DNA of 53,080 nucleotides from M55B177 sp034722275 (GTDB lineage: Bacteria; Chloroflexota; Dehalococcoidia; GIF9; AB-539-J10), in NCBI GenBank assembly GCA_034722275.1, contig JAYENW010000034.1, forward strand, positions 1 through 53,080, written 5' to 3'. Both the position numbers and the translations under genes were made by a program. Within the stretch, counting starts at the first letter, position 1. Every line of letters begins with the position of its first letter. Below are positions 25,540 to 33,782 of the stretch, in pieces. Below the pieces are notes generated by a model, which was not told the DNA's origin, did no database searches, and worked only from the letters and a program-made list of their open reading frames with translations.

Positions 25540-25570
25540 CACTAATTACATAAATTTTAAAAGAGATTGA

Positions 25571-26065
25571 ATGAAACTAAGAGGCAAAGTTCGCAAATTC
25601 GAGAGCGATGTTAATACTGATGTCATTATTCCAGCGCGTTACTTAAATATTTCAGAGCCTGGTGAGCTGGCAAAGCATTGTATGGAGAATATTGACCCCA
25701 ACTTTACTGCTAAAATCGAGCCGGGAGATATTATAGTTGCCACTACGAATTTTGGGTGTGGCTCATCCCGTGAGCACGCTCCTTTAGCCATTAAAGCTTG
25801 TGGCGTATCCTGTGTTATTGCTCAAAGCTTCGCTCGCATCTTCTTTCGCAATGCTATTAACATTGGCCTGCCTCTTCTAGAATGTGCTGATGCGGTGAAT
25901 GAAACTGAAGACGGCGATACCTTGGAAGTTAACCTTTCTCATGGTGAGATTAAAAATATTTCCAAGGGGAAGACATTTATTGCCAGTCTATACCCAGAAT
26001 TTATGATGGGAATAATCAATGCTGGAGGATTAGTAGAATATACTAAGAATAAATTGAACTTTTAA
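25571..26065 (+). CDS. leuD: 3-isopropylmalate dehydratase small subunit
   Basis: Swivel-domain partner of LeuC. The segments NTDVIIPARYLN (residues about 17-28) and FGCGSSREHAPLAIKA (about 60-75) are the substrate-binding signature. At 164 residues it is the short type that pairs with the 420-residue LeuC. It follows the methyltransferase by about 30 bases and precedes leuB by 5 bases. It appears intact, so the restriction-modification insertion has not destroyed the operon. Confidence 0.95.
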   Translation: MKLRGKVRKFESDVNTDVIIPARYLNISEPGELAKHCMENIDPNFTAKIEPGDIIVATTNFGCGSSREHAPLAIKACGVSCVIAQSFARIFFRNAINIGLPLLECADAVNETEDGDTLEVNLSHGEIKNISKGKTFIASLYPEFMMGIINAGGLVEYTKNKLNF

Positions 26066-26070
26066 GTGAT

Positions 26071-27165
26071 ATGGAATTCGATATAGCTGTTTTACCTGGT
26101 GATGGTGTTGGACCTGAAGTTGTAGATGCAGGAATGAAAGTTCTACAGGCTATAAGTGAAAAGTTTGGATACAAATTTAACCTGCAGCAAGACTTAATAG
26201 GTGGCATTGCTATAGATGCTTATGGTGCAGCCCTCAGTAAAAAAACATTAGATATGTGCAAACACTGTGATGCTGTGTTGCTGGGAGCGGTTGGTGGCCC
26301 CAAGTGGGATGATCCTAATGCTAAAATTCACCCTGAAGATGGCCTTTTGGCTTTGAGGAAAGAGCTAGGCTTGTTTGCCAATTTGCGTCCCGTAAAAGTT
26401 TTACCTATATTGGTTAATTCCACCTCTCTTAAGCCAGAAGTGGTTGATGGAGTTGATTTAATGATTGTGAGGGAACTTACCGGCGGGCTTTACTTCAGTC
26501 AACCTAAAAGACAATGGCGAACTCCTGGGGGAAGACAGGCCATTGATACCTTAGTTTACTCTGAATCAGAGATTGAGCGCATACTAAGAATCGGATTCGA
26601 ACTGGCTCGCAACCGCTGTAAGAAGCTGACCTCGGTGGATAAAGCCAATGTTCTTGAGTCATCTCGCTTGTGGCGTCAGATTGCCAACGAAATCTCCATT
26701 GACTACCCCGACGTTGCGCTGCAGCACATGCTGGTAGATTCCTGTGCTATGCGGCTCATCCAGCATCCCACTGAATTTGATGTTCTGGTTACAGAAAACA
26801 TGTTTGGCGATATTCTCACAGATGAAGCTTCCATATTGGCTGGCTCTATGGGTATGCTGCCTTCGGCTAGCTTAGCTGGAATTCCTAATAAGAAAACCTT
26901 TGGCTTGTATGAGCCAATTCATGGGAGCGCACCAGATATAGCCGGACAGAACATAGCTAATCCCATCGCCACTATTCTAAGTGTAGCTATGATGCTGCGC
27001 TATTCCTTTGAACTAGAAATCGAAGCTCAAGCTGCAGAAAATGCCGTTTTTGCTGTCTTGGAAAAGAGATATAGAACTTGCGATATAATGTCAGAGAATA
27101 AGGTTGAGGTGGGGACAAAGGAGATGGGGGAATTAATCGCCGGGCAAATAAGACAAGGTCAATAG
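26071..27165 (+). CDS. leuB: 3-isopropylmalate dehydrogenase
   Basis: NAD-dependent oxidative decarboxylation of 3-isopropylmalate. Landmarks are LPGDGVGPEV (about residues 8-17), LLALRKELGLFANLRP, the family-specific ELTGGLYF (about 138-145), and the metal-binding MFGDILTDEAS (about 249-259). At 364 residues it is normal. In the citramalate route the same enzyme can act on 3-methylmalate, so it may serve both leucine and isoleucine synthesis here. Confidence 0.96.
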   Translation: MEFDIAVLPGDGVGPEVVDAGMKVLQAISEKFGYKFNLQQDLIGGIAIDAYGAALSKKTLDMCKHCDAVLLGAVGGPKWDDPNAKIHPEDGLLALRKELGLFANLRPVKVLPILVNSTSLKPEVVDGVDLMIVRELTGGLYFSQPKRQWRTPGGRQAIDTLVYSESEIERILRIGFELARNRCKKLTSVDKANVLESSRLWRQIANEISIDYPDVALQHMLVDSCAMRLIQHPTEFDVLVTENMFGDILTDEASILAGSMGMLPSASLAGIPNKKTFGLYEPIHGSAPDIAGQNIANPIATILSVAMMLRYSFELEIEAQAAENAVFAVLEKRYRTCDIMSENKVEVGTKEMGELIAGQIRQGQ

Positions 27166-27204
27166 TAGGATGTTAGCGAGCTAGAAAGAGAGGAACACAC
27201 TGGG

Positions 27205-27228
27205 CGAATTTCAGAATTAACAAATTCG
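27205..27228. repeat. inverted repeat upstream of the crotonase gene
   Basis: CGAATTT (27205-27211) and AAATTCG (27222-27228) form a perfect 7-base inverted repeat with a 10-base spacer, located just before the crotonase ribosome-binding site. It could be an operator or a weak hairpin; no regulator can be named. Confidence 0.25.
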
Positions 27229-27245
27229 AAGGAGGCAAAGTAAGT

Positions 27246-28013
27246 ATGGGACATAAATATGTAGCTGTTGACAAGAAGGGGGAAATTGCCTTTCTCATAC
27301 TGGATCGCCCCCCAGGTAATATGCTTAACCAAGGACTCTTCACTGAGGTTTCTCAAACTCTTGGAGAATTGGATGAGGAGAAGGACACAAGGTTAATTAT
27401 AGTGAGAGGAACTGGAGACAATTTCTGCGTGGGAGCTGATGTCGCTGAAATTACCACTCTTGATAAGGTGGGGTGTCGCAACTTCTTTCTTGGTCTTACT
27501 AGAATGTATAAGACCTTTCACAGCATAGATAAAGTAACAATAGCTATGGTTCATGGTTACGCCACTGCAGGCGGCATGGGGATTGTTTCATCCTGTGACC
27601 TTGCTGTTGCATCAGAAGATGCCCACTTCGGATTTACTGCAGTGAATGTAGGGCTTTTCTGTATGAGTGGCACAGCGGTAATGGCTCCACGAGTCATGGG
27701 CAGGAAAAAGGCATTAGAGATGGGGTTAACCGGACAGATACTTGATGCGGAGAAAGCAGAGAGATTAGGAATGGTGAACATAGTTTGTTCCAGAGAGAAA
27801 CTTGAGTCAACAACAATGGAACTAGCTCAAAAGATACTCAGTAAAAATCCTATTTCCATTGTTATGGGGAAAAGGAGCTTCTATACCTGTGCTGATATGG
27901 AATATGATAAAGCATTAGAGTATAGTGCAGAAATATTTGGTACTCTGGCAGCAACTGCAGAGGCAAAAGAGGGAATGAGGGCGTTTCTAGAAAAACGAAA
28001 ACCTAAGTGGTAA
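27246..28013 (+). CDS. crotonase-superfamily protein (enoyl-CoA hydratase-like)
   Basis: A 255-residue crotonase fold. The oxyanion-hole segments are visible (FCVGADVAEI, then GYATAGGMGIVSSCDLAVA). However, the positions of both usual hydratase glutamates are changed: GGMGI replaces the GGxxEL pattern, and TAVNVGL replaces the PExxLG pattern. Together with NVGLFC this resembles the ECHDC3-like subgroup, whose activity is not well established. So crotonyl-CoA hydration is doubtful and the substrate is unknown. It lies between leuB and cimA, with an 80-base gap and a GGAGG ribosome-binding site. Confidence 0.82.
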   Translation: MGHKYVAVDKKGEIAFLILDRPPGNMLNQGLFTEVSQTLGELDEEKDTRLIIVRGTGDNFCVGADVAEITTLDKVGCRNFFLGLTRMYKTFHSIDKVTIAMVHGYATAGGMGIVSSCDLAVASEDAHFGFTAVNVGLFCMSGTAVMAPRVMGRKKALEMGLTGQILDAEKAERLGMVNIVCSREKLESTTMELAQKILSKNPISIVMGKRSFYTCADMEYDKALEYSAEIFGTLAATAEAKEGMRAFLEKRKPKW

Positions 28014-28067
28014 GAGCTTGTTCGTCTTGCTTAATGAAATAGTCTACTTTAAGTGTAACAGGTAATA

Positions 28068-29657
28068 ATGATGCGTATTCAACTTTATGACACGACACTG
28101 AGGGACGGTGCTCAACAGGAGGGAATCTCTTTCTCTGTTGAGGACAAATTAAAGATTGTTCAAAAGTTAGATGAGCTAGGCATCGATTTTATCGAAGGTG
28201 GCTGGCCTGGCTCTAACCCCAAGGATACTGAGTTTTTTGCTATGGCGAGGGGTTTGCGTTTGAATCACGCAATCTTGGTTGCCTTTGGCAGCACCAGGCA
28301 CTCGGGGTGCAGAGCAGAAGAAGATATCAACCTGCAAGCTCTATTAGAAGCCAAAACTGATGTGATTACCATTGTGGGCAAGAGCTGGGACAAGCAAGTA
28401 ACTCAGGTTTTAGAAACCACATTGCATGAAAACCTCCACATGATTGTGGATTCGATAAGCTACCTTAAATCGAAGGGGTTGAGGGTTTTCTTTGATGCAG
28501 AGCACTTCTTTGATGGTTATAAATCAAATACTGAATATAGCATTGAAGTAGTGAACCGTGCTGCGAAAGCTGGTGCCGAATGTGTAATCCTTTGTGATAC
28601 TAATGGGGGCAGTTTACCCCAACAGATAGCGGAAGCTGTTAAAGCTGCTCAGAAAAGCGTCTCCGTGCCCTTAGGTATTCATGCCCATAATGATAGTGAA
28701 CTTGCCGTAGCGAATTCTTTAGCTGCCTGTGAAGCTGGAGTAGTCCAAGTTCAAGGGACCATCAATGGTTGCGGTGAACGTTGTGGCAATACTAACCTTT
28801 GTTCTCTCATCCCTGCTCTGAAACTCAAGATGGGCATTAATTGCGTCACCAAAGAGCAGTTAATGAGAATCAGTGATCTTTCCCATTATGTATCTGAAAT
28901 AGCTAATTTGCCCCACTACGACCGGCTTCCTTACGTTGGTGCCTCTGCCTTTACTCATAAAGGTGGCATACATGTCTCTGGCTTGATGAAATGGCAAGAC
29001 AGCTACCAGCATATTGATCCCAAGATGGTAGGTAATCGACCTCAGGTTATTATCTCTGAGTTAGCAGGTAAAGGAAGCGTTATCTACAAGGCTAAAGAGC
29101 GCCACTTGCCTATTCCCGGAAGCAAGGAAATTGCAAAAATACTCCAGCAAATTAAATTACTAGAGAGCCAGGGTTTTCAATATGACACCGCTGAAGCTTC
29201 ATTTGATCTCTTACTTCGTCGTGCCCAGCCTGATTATAAGCCTCCATTTGAATTAGTTGATTTCATGGTAGTAATAGAGAAACGCCGTCGCCTTCCTAGT
29301 AGTGGGAATCAAGAAGAGCTGCTATCGGAAGCCACAATTAAAGTCAAAGTAGATGACAGGGTGGTGCACACAGCTGCTGAGGGTGAAGGCCCAGTGAATG
29401 CACTTGACCAAGCTCTGCGTAAAGCTTTAGTCCAATTCTACCCTGATTTAGCTGCTGTAACTCTCACTGACTACAAGGTGCGCATTCTAGAAGAAACTGC
29501 CGGCACTGCCTCCAAAGTACGGGTGCTCATTGATTCCAGTGATGGCAAAGAGCACTGGAGAACCGTAGGTAGTTCAATCAATATTATCGAAGCTAGTTGG
29601 CTGGCCTTGGCAGATAGCATTGAGTACTGGCTGATAAAGCAGATAGATACCAGATAA
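28068..29657 (+). CDS. cimA: citramalate synthase
   Basis: Condenses pyruvate and acetyl-CoA to citramalate, the entry to threonine-independent isoleucine synthesis. The barrel start YDTTLRDGAQQEG (residues about 7-19), the metal-binding HAHNDSE near residue 207 and GCGERCGNTNL fit the CimA/LeuA-like group. A C-terminal LeuA-type regulatory domain begins at about residue 405. At 529 residues it is the long CimA type. A second ATG at 28071 is an equally possible start. It closes the branched-chain gene run and is convergent with rtcB. Confidence 0.92.
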   Translation: MMRIQLYDTTLRDGAQQEGISFSVEDKLKIVQKLDELGIDFIEGGWPGSNPKDTEFFAMARGLRLNHAILVAFGSTRHSGCRAEEDINLQALLEAKTDVITIVGKSWDKQVTQVLETTLHENLHMIVDSISYLKSKGLRVFFDAEHFFDGYKSNTEYSIEVVNRAAKAGAECVILCDTNGGSLPQQIAEAVKAAQKSVSVPLGIHAHNDSELAVANSLAACEAGVVQVQGTINGCGERCGNTNLCSLIPALKLKMGINCVTKEQLMRISDLSHYVSEIANLPHYDRLPYVGASAFTHKGGIHVSGLMKWQDSYQHIDPKMVGNRPQVIISELAGKGSVIYKAKERHLPIPGSKEIAKILQQIKLLESQGFQYDTAEASFDLLLRRAQPDYKPPFELVDFMVVIEKRRRLPSSGNQEELLSEATIKVKVDDRVVHTAAEGEGPVNALDQALRKALVQFYPDLAAVTLTDYKVRILEETAGTASKVRVLIDSSDGKEHWRTVGSSINIIEASWLALADSIEYWLIKQIDTR

Positions 29658-29693
29658 GATATTGCTCTTTTATTTTTAGATACATAACTTATG

Positions 29694-31151
29694 CTAGCCC
29701 TTAATAACACCTATAGGAACTGACATAGCTACCTTTTTAGCGATGCCACTTTGATGGACAACATCAATTACTTCGGAGACATCTTTATAAGCCTGAGAGG
29801 CCTCTTCAGCCAGTGAAGGAATATCCCTTGCCTTGATGGTAATTCCCTTATCCTGTAACTCCTGGAGTATATCTCTGCCTTTCATGCTCCGCCTAGCTGC
29901 ACTGCGACTGAGCATCCTCCCAGCACCATGACAGGTGGAACCAAAACTTTCCTCCATCGCTTTCTGAGTCCCCACAGCAATAAAGGAACAACGCCCCATA
30001 TCACCAGGAATAAGCACTGGCTGTCCTATCTCTTTATAATATTGCGGAATGTCCTTGTGTCCCGGCGGGAAAGCTCGGGTAGCTCCTTTGCGGTGTACAC
30101 AAACTTTGATCTTGTGGCCATCCATCTCATGTTCTTCAATTTTGGCGATATTGTGAGCAACATCATAGACCTGCTTTATGCCAAGCTCCTCCGGATTTTT
30201 GCCAAAGACTTTAGAGAAACTTTCCCTGGTCCAATGGGCAATGCATTGCCGATTAGCCCAAGCATAATTAGCAGCGCATGCCATGGCAGCTAGATAATCT
30301 TTACCTTCCCTGGAGTTGATGGGTGCGCAAGCAAGCTGACGGTCAGGGAGTTTTATCCCATATCGTGAGGTAGCCTCTTCCATAACACGTAGATGGTCAG
30401 TGCATATCTGGTGACCAAAACCTCGGGAACCAGTGTGAATTAAAATTAATACCTGTCCTATTTCATTGATGCCCATAATATTGGAAGTATGGTGGTCAAA
30501 GATTTCCTTTACTACCTGAATTTCGAGGAAATGATTCCCTGAGCCCAAAGTACCTATTTGGGGCATGCCTCTCTTTATTGCTCTGTCACTTATCTTCCCT
30601 GGCTCAGCGCCTTTTAAACAACCACCATCCTCGGTAGCTTCCAGGTCCTCTTTAGTTCCTAAACCATGCCTTACCACCCATTGTGCCCCCTCAACCATTA
30701 GTTCCTTCAACTCTTTTTGACTCACCTTTATCCTCCCCTCAGAACCCAAACCTGAAGGAACACTATTATAAAGTTCGTTTATTAGCTGATTGATCCTAGG
30801 CCTTACTTCACTTTCATGGAGGGTGGTGCGCAACAACCTGACGCCACAATTGATGTCGTAACCCACTCCTCCCGGGGAAATTACTCCATTATCTAAATCC
30901 ATTGCTGCCACCCCACCTATGGGAAAACCATAGCCCCAGTGGATATCCGGCATAGCCAAGGAAAATTTAACTATGCCGGGAAGGAAAGCGACATTGACAA
31001 CCTGCTCTGGTGTTTGCTCTCTACATATAGATGCTAGCATGGCCTCAGTAGCATAAATCAAGCCAGGAACCCTCATCCCTGATTTGTAGCTCTGAGGAAT
31101 TTGCCAGTGGTAATCATCTATCTTAACAAGTTGCCCTTGCCATATAGACAT
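29694..31151 (-). CDS. rtcB: RNA-splicing ligase RtcB
   Basis: GTP-dependent ligase joining 2',3'-cyclic-phosphate and 5'-hydroxyl RNA ends, used in RNA repair in bacteria. Conserved segments include MPDIHWGYGFPIGG, the metal-binding DINCGVRLL, GTLGSGNHFLE and the guanylylated-histidine region CHGAGRMLSR. At 485 residues it is the standard archaeal/bacterial RtcB length. The archease gene lies 9 bases upstream on the same strand, so the ligase and its activator are co-transcribed. Confidence 0.96.
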   Translation of the reverse strand: MSIWQGQLVKIDDYHWQIPQSYKSGMRVPGLIYATEAMLASICREQTPEQVVNVAFLPGIVKFSLAMPDIHWGYGFPIGGVAAMDLDNGVISPGGVGYDINCGVRLLRTTLHESEVRPRINQLINELYNSVPSGLGSEGRIKVSQKELKELMVEGAQWVVRHGLGTKEDLEATEDGGCLKGAEPGKISDRAIKRGMPQIGTLGSGNHFLEIQVVKEIFDHHTSNIMGINEIGQVLILIHTGSRGFGHQICTDHLRVMEEATSRYGIKLPDRQLACAPINSREGKDYLAAMACAANYAWANRQCIAHWTRESFSKVFGKNPEELGIKQVYDVAHNIAKIEEHEMDGHKIKVCVHRKGATRAFPPGHKDIPQYYKEIGQPVLIPGDMGRCSFIAVGTQKAMEESFGSTCHGAGRMLSRSAARRSMKGRDILQELQDKGITIKARDIPSLAEEASQAYKDVSEVIDVVHQSGIAKKVAMSVPIGVIKG

Positions 31152-31160
31152 ATTTAGTTC

Positions 31161-31583
31161 CTAGATATCGAAAATCACTTGTGCTTTGTATCCTCTACTA
31201 TCTCCGCTTATTTCTAACATATGATAGGTGGCTGCCTTGACTCCCATTTTTATCCTGTGTCGCGAGGAATTAAATTTTTCTCCAAAACAAACAGCCTTAA
31301 GCTGGTTATTGTCCAACTTATCAATATCAAAGCGATTAAATAATAAATGCTCAGCATCAAAGAGATAGATAAGCTCATTAAGCCATTCCACGAATAAGTC
31401 ATCCCTGTTTTCACTGTTTATTTCTATGTGGTGCTTCAGTTTCCTCTCGATGTTTTCAACATCTGTAATCAAACTGAACAAAGCTAGAGCAGCATTGGAA
31501 ACAAGCTGCTTGAAGTCTGCCCCGTAGACAATAATCCCTATGTCAGCAGTGTGATCTATGATATCAAAACTGCTTTCCACCAC
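31161..31583 (-). CDS. archease (RtcB activator)
   Basis: A 140-residue archease, which promotes RtcB guanylylation and turnover. Family landmarks are FDIIDHTADIGI near the N-terminus, LFVEWLNELIYLFD in the middle, and VKAATYHMLEI near the C-terminus. It starts on GTG at 31583 (a second GTG follows at once). The tight linkage to rtcB is the arrangement seen in many archaea and some bacteria. Confidence 0.93.
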   Translation of the reverse strand: MVESSFDIIDHTADIGIIVYGADFKQLVSNAALALFSLITDVENIERKLKHHIEINSENRDDLFVEWLNELIYLFDAEHLLFNRFDIDKLDNNQLKAVCFGEKFNSSRHRIKMGVKAATYHMLEISGDSRGYKAQVIFDI

Positions 31584-31592
31584 CTCAATTCA

Positions 31593-31928
31593 TTACAATG
31601 CAGGACATTTCTGCTCATCAAGGTAAAACTTCGCCTCTTGGCCTTCGCTTTCTGGTTTTGCTTGATGGATAATTCCTTCCCGCAAAAGCTGAGAGAGCGC
31701 TTCTACCTGTTGATCGCGTGCTAGGAAAGGATACCTAGGTTTGGAACGAAGTCCCATCTCTGTTAAAGTCTTGGCTTTTCTCTCGCTGATCACTCCATGT
31801 TCACGAAATTTCTCGATAATGGCCGCGGCGCTCCTATGGAGACGCTTGACTCTGACCCAGAATGCCAGTGCCAGTAAAACTAGTAAAGCTATAATGACAA
31901 GAGCAAAATCCATACTTCTCGGCTTCAT
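31593..31928 (-). CDS. small membrane-anchored protein of unknown function
   Basis: About 111 residues. One hydrophobic helix near the N-terminus (DFALVIIALLVLLALAFWV) is followed by a basic, probably winged-helix-like region containing two LxxMGL/LLREGI-type helices. I do not recognise the family. I chose ATG 31928; a GTG at 31955 would add nine residues, and an ATG at 31913 would begin just before the helix. It ends 9 bases before the archease start, so it heads the archease-rtcB transcription unit and is divergent from ribD. Confidence 0.6.
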   Translation of the reverse strand: MKPRSMDFALVIIALLVLLALAFWVRVKRLHRSAAAIIEKFREHGVISERKAKTLTEMGLRSKPRYPFLARDQQVEALSQLLREGIIHQAKPESEGQEAKFYLDEQKCPAL

Positions 31929-31949
31929 TATATCAAGAGAAGAGCTGTT

Positions 31950-31978
31950 TTGCACTTTGCCAAAGCCAATGCTACAAT
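31950..31978 (+). promoter_or_regulatory. candidate promoter of the rib operon
   Basis: TTGCAC (31950-31955) and TACAAT (31973-31978) are 17 bases apart and would start transcription near 31985, only about 20 bases before ribD. This leaves no room for an FMN riboswitch. Confidence 0.45.
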
Positions 31979-32004
31979 GCTGTCAAGGTAGTGAAAGCCG
32001 TTAA

Positions 32005-33108
32005 ATGTTGACACAATCCGAGAATTATATGGAATGTGCTATCTCTTTAGCGAAGCTGGCTATGGGATACACCAGCCCTAACCCTGCGGTAGGGGCAGTA
32101 ATTGCCAAAGATGGATTTATTACTGGCATGGGTTACACACAACCCACTGGTTCGGAGCATGCCGAAGTAATGGCACTTCGCCAAGCTGGAGATGGAGCCA
32201 AGAAAGCCACTATGTATGTTACCCTGGAGCCTTGTTGCCATTATGGACGCACTCCACCTTGTACTAAATCCATAATAGATGCTGAGCTTTCAGAAACCCA
32301 CATAGCCTTGCTTGATCCCAACCCACTGGTCTCAGGGCATGGAGTAAAACAATTGAATGAGGCTGGTATCAAGACCTACATGGGTGAATGTCAACAAGAA
32401 GCCTACGAAATAAATGAAGCTTACATCAAATATATTACCACGGGGCTGCCATTTGTCATTGCCAAATTTGCTGTAAGCCTCGATGGTAAAATAGCCACCA
32501 AGAGCGGTGACTCTAAATGGATAACCAACAATGAAGCAAGAAAGTATGCACATATGCTGCGCCACACCGTAGACGCGATAATGGTTGGGATAAACACTGT
32601 TATCACAGATAATCCTCACCTCACCGCTAGGGGTTGTGGTGGCAAGGGCGGCATAAAAAAGAAGCAACCACTACGCGTAATTGTTGATAGCAAAGGAAGG
32701 ACACCATCGGATTCCCATATTTTTGAGCCACCCGGGAAAACTTTGGTTGCCATAGCTGAGTCTTTGAAGAACAAAAGAAGGAAAGAATTAATGCGATCTG
32801 GCATTGAAGTATTAAAATTGCCAAGTAAAGATGGCTTGGTAGATATCGAGGAATTATTGAAGACTCTGGGCAAAAGAGAAACAGTCAGTGTTCTGGTAGA
32901 GGGGGGAGGCAAACTTCTCGGTTCGCTCTTTGACCATCATCTGGCAGATAAAGTAATGGCCTTCATCTCACCAATTATTATTGGTGGCTATGAAGCTAAA
33001 ACTGCGGTGGAAGGCCAAGGTATTAACCACATAGCTGAATCTTGGCACCTTAGCCGGGTCGCTACTGAGCAATTTGATGATAACGTTCTTATCAGTGGAT
33101 ATGTATAG
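32005..33108 (+). CDS. ribD: bifunctional riboflavin deaminase/reductase RibD
   Basis: Performs the deamination and the reduction of the pyrimidine intermediate in riboflavin synthesis. The N-terminal zinc deaminase shows H52-A-E54 and the zinc cysteines C77 and C86 in EPCCHYGRTPPC. The reductase domain begins at about residue 150 (PFVIAKFAVSLDGKIAT) and includes LVEGGGKLLGSL. At 367 residues it is standard. It is the first gene of a ribD-ribE-ribBA-ribH operon, the same order as in Bacillus subtilis. Confidence 0.96.
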   Translation: MLTQSENYMECAISLAKLAMGYTSPNPAVGAVIAKDGFITGMGYTQPTGSEHAEVMALRQAGDGAKKATMYVTLEPCCHYGRTPPCTKSIIDAELSETHIALLDPNPLVSGHGVKQLNEAGIKTYMGECQQEAYEINEAYIKYITTGLPFVIAKFAVSLDGKIATKSGDSKWITNNEARKYAHMLRHTVDAIMVGINTVITDNPHLTARGCGGKGGIKKKQPLRVIVDSKGRTPSDSHIFEPPGKTLVAIAESLKNKRRKELMRSGIEVLKLPSKDGLVDIEELLKTLGKRETVSVLVEGGGKLLGSLFDHHLADKVMAFISPIIIGGYEAKTAVEGQGINHIAESWHLSRVATEQFDDNVLISGYV

Positions 33109-33152
33109 ACAAATTTACATCAAGAATTAACGGGTTTTGAAGTTGCAGTAAC

Positions 33153-33782
33153 ATGTTCACAGGAATAATCGAAGAAGTAGGCACAGTGAAACAAGTAAGT
33201 CCCAACCTAGCTATTGAAGCTTGTAGGGTTCTTGAAGGAACAAAAGTAGGTGATAGTATAGCTATCAATGGGGTTTGTCTCACAGTCATTTCTTTAAGCC
33301 CTGATAATTTCAGTGTTGATGTTATGCCTGAAACTTTGCGCCGCTCTGCTCTTGGCAGACTCCAATACAGCGATAAAGTGAATTTAGAGAGGGCGTTAAT
33401 CGTGGGAGGACGCCTTGGTGGACATTTCGTATTGGGGCATGTTGATGGCACAGGCAATGTGATCGAGATAGTCCTAGAAGAAAATGCACGTGCCATGAAG
33501 ATCTCAGCACCAGCAGAAGTAATGCCTTATATTGTTAACAAGGGATTCATTGCTGTTGATGGCGTCAGCCTCACCACCACCTACTTTGATGGCTTTTCCT
33601 TTGCGGTATCACTAACAAACTATACTTTGGAACACACCACATTAGGTGATAAAAGACCCGGCGATATCATCAATCTGGAAGCAGATATTGTCGCCAAATA
33701 TATAGAAAGTTTTAAGGAACGAGAGAAGCATGGTTTAACCTTCGATTCTCTCAAAGAACATGGATTTACGGAGGCAATTTAG
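33153..33782 (+). CDS. ribE: riboflavin synthase alpha chain
   Basis: Dismutates two lumazines to riboflavin. The start MFTGIIEEVG and the internal repeat of two lumazine-binding domains (each with a GxSLT or GVCLTV-type segment: INGVCLTV at about residue 34, VDGVSLTT at about 130) are diagnostic. At 209 residues it is the normal two-domain length. It ends with TAG, directly followed by the ATG of ribBA. Confidence 0.95.
   Translation: MFTGIIEEVGTVKQVSPNLAIEACRVLEGTKVGDSIAINGVCLTVISLSPDNFSVDVMPETLRRSALGRLQYSDKVNLERALIVGGRLGGHFVLGHVDGTGNVIEIVLEENARAMKISAPAEVMPYIVNKGFIAVDGVSLTTTYFDGFSFAVSLTNYTLEHTTLGDKRPGDIINLEADIVAKYIESFKEREKHGLTFDSLKEHGFTEAI

Noticed and set aside
31584..32004. FMN riboswitch before ribD
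   Set aside because: The region encodes a divergent gene and shows no RFN-type conserved segments.
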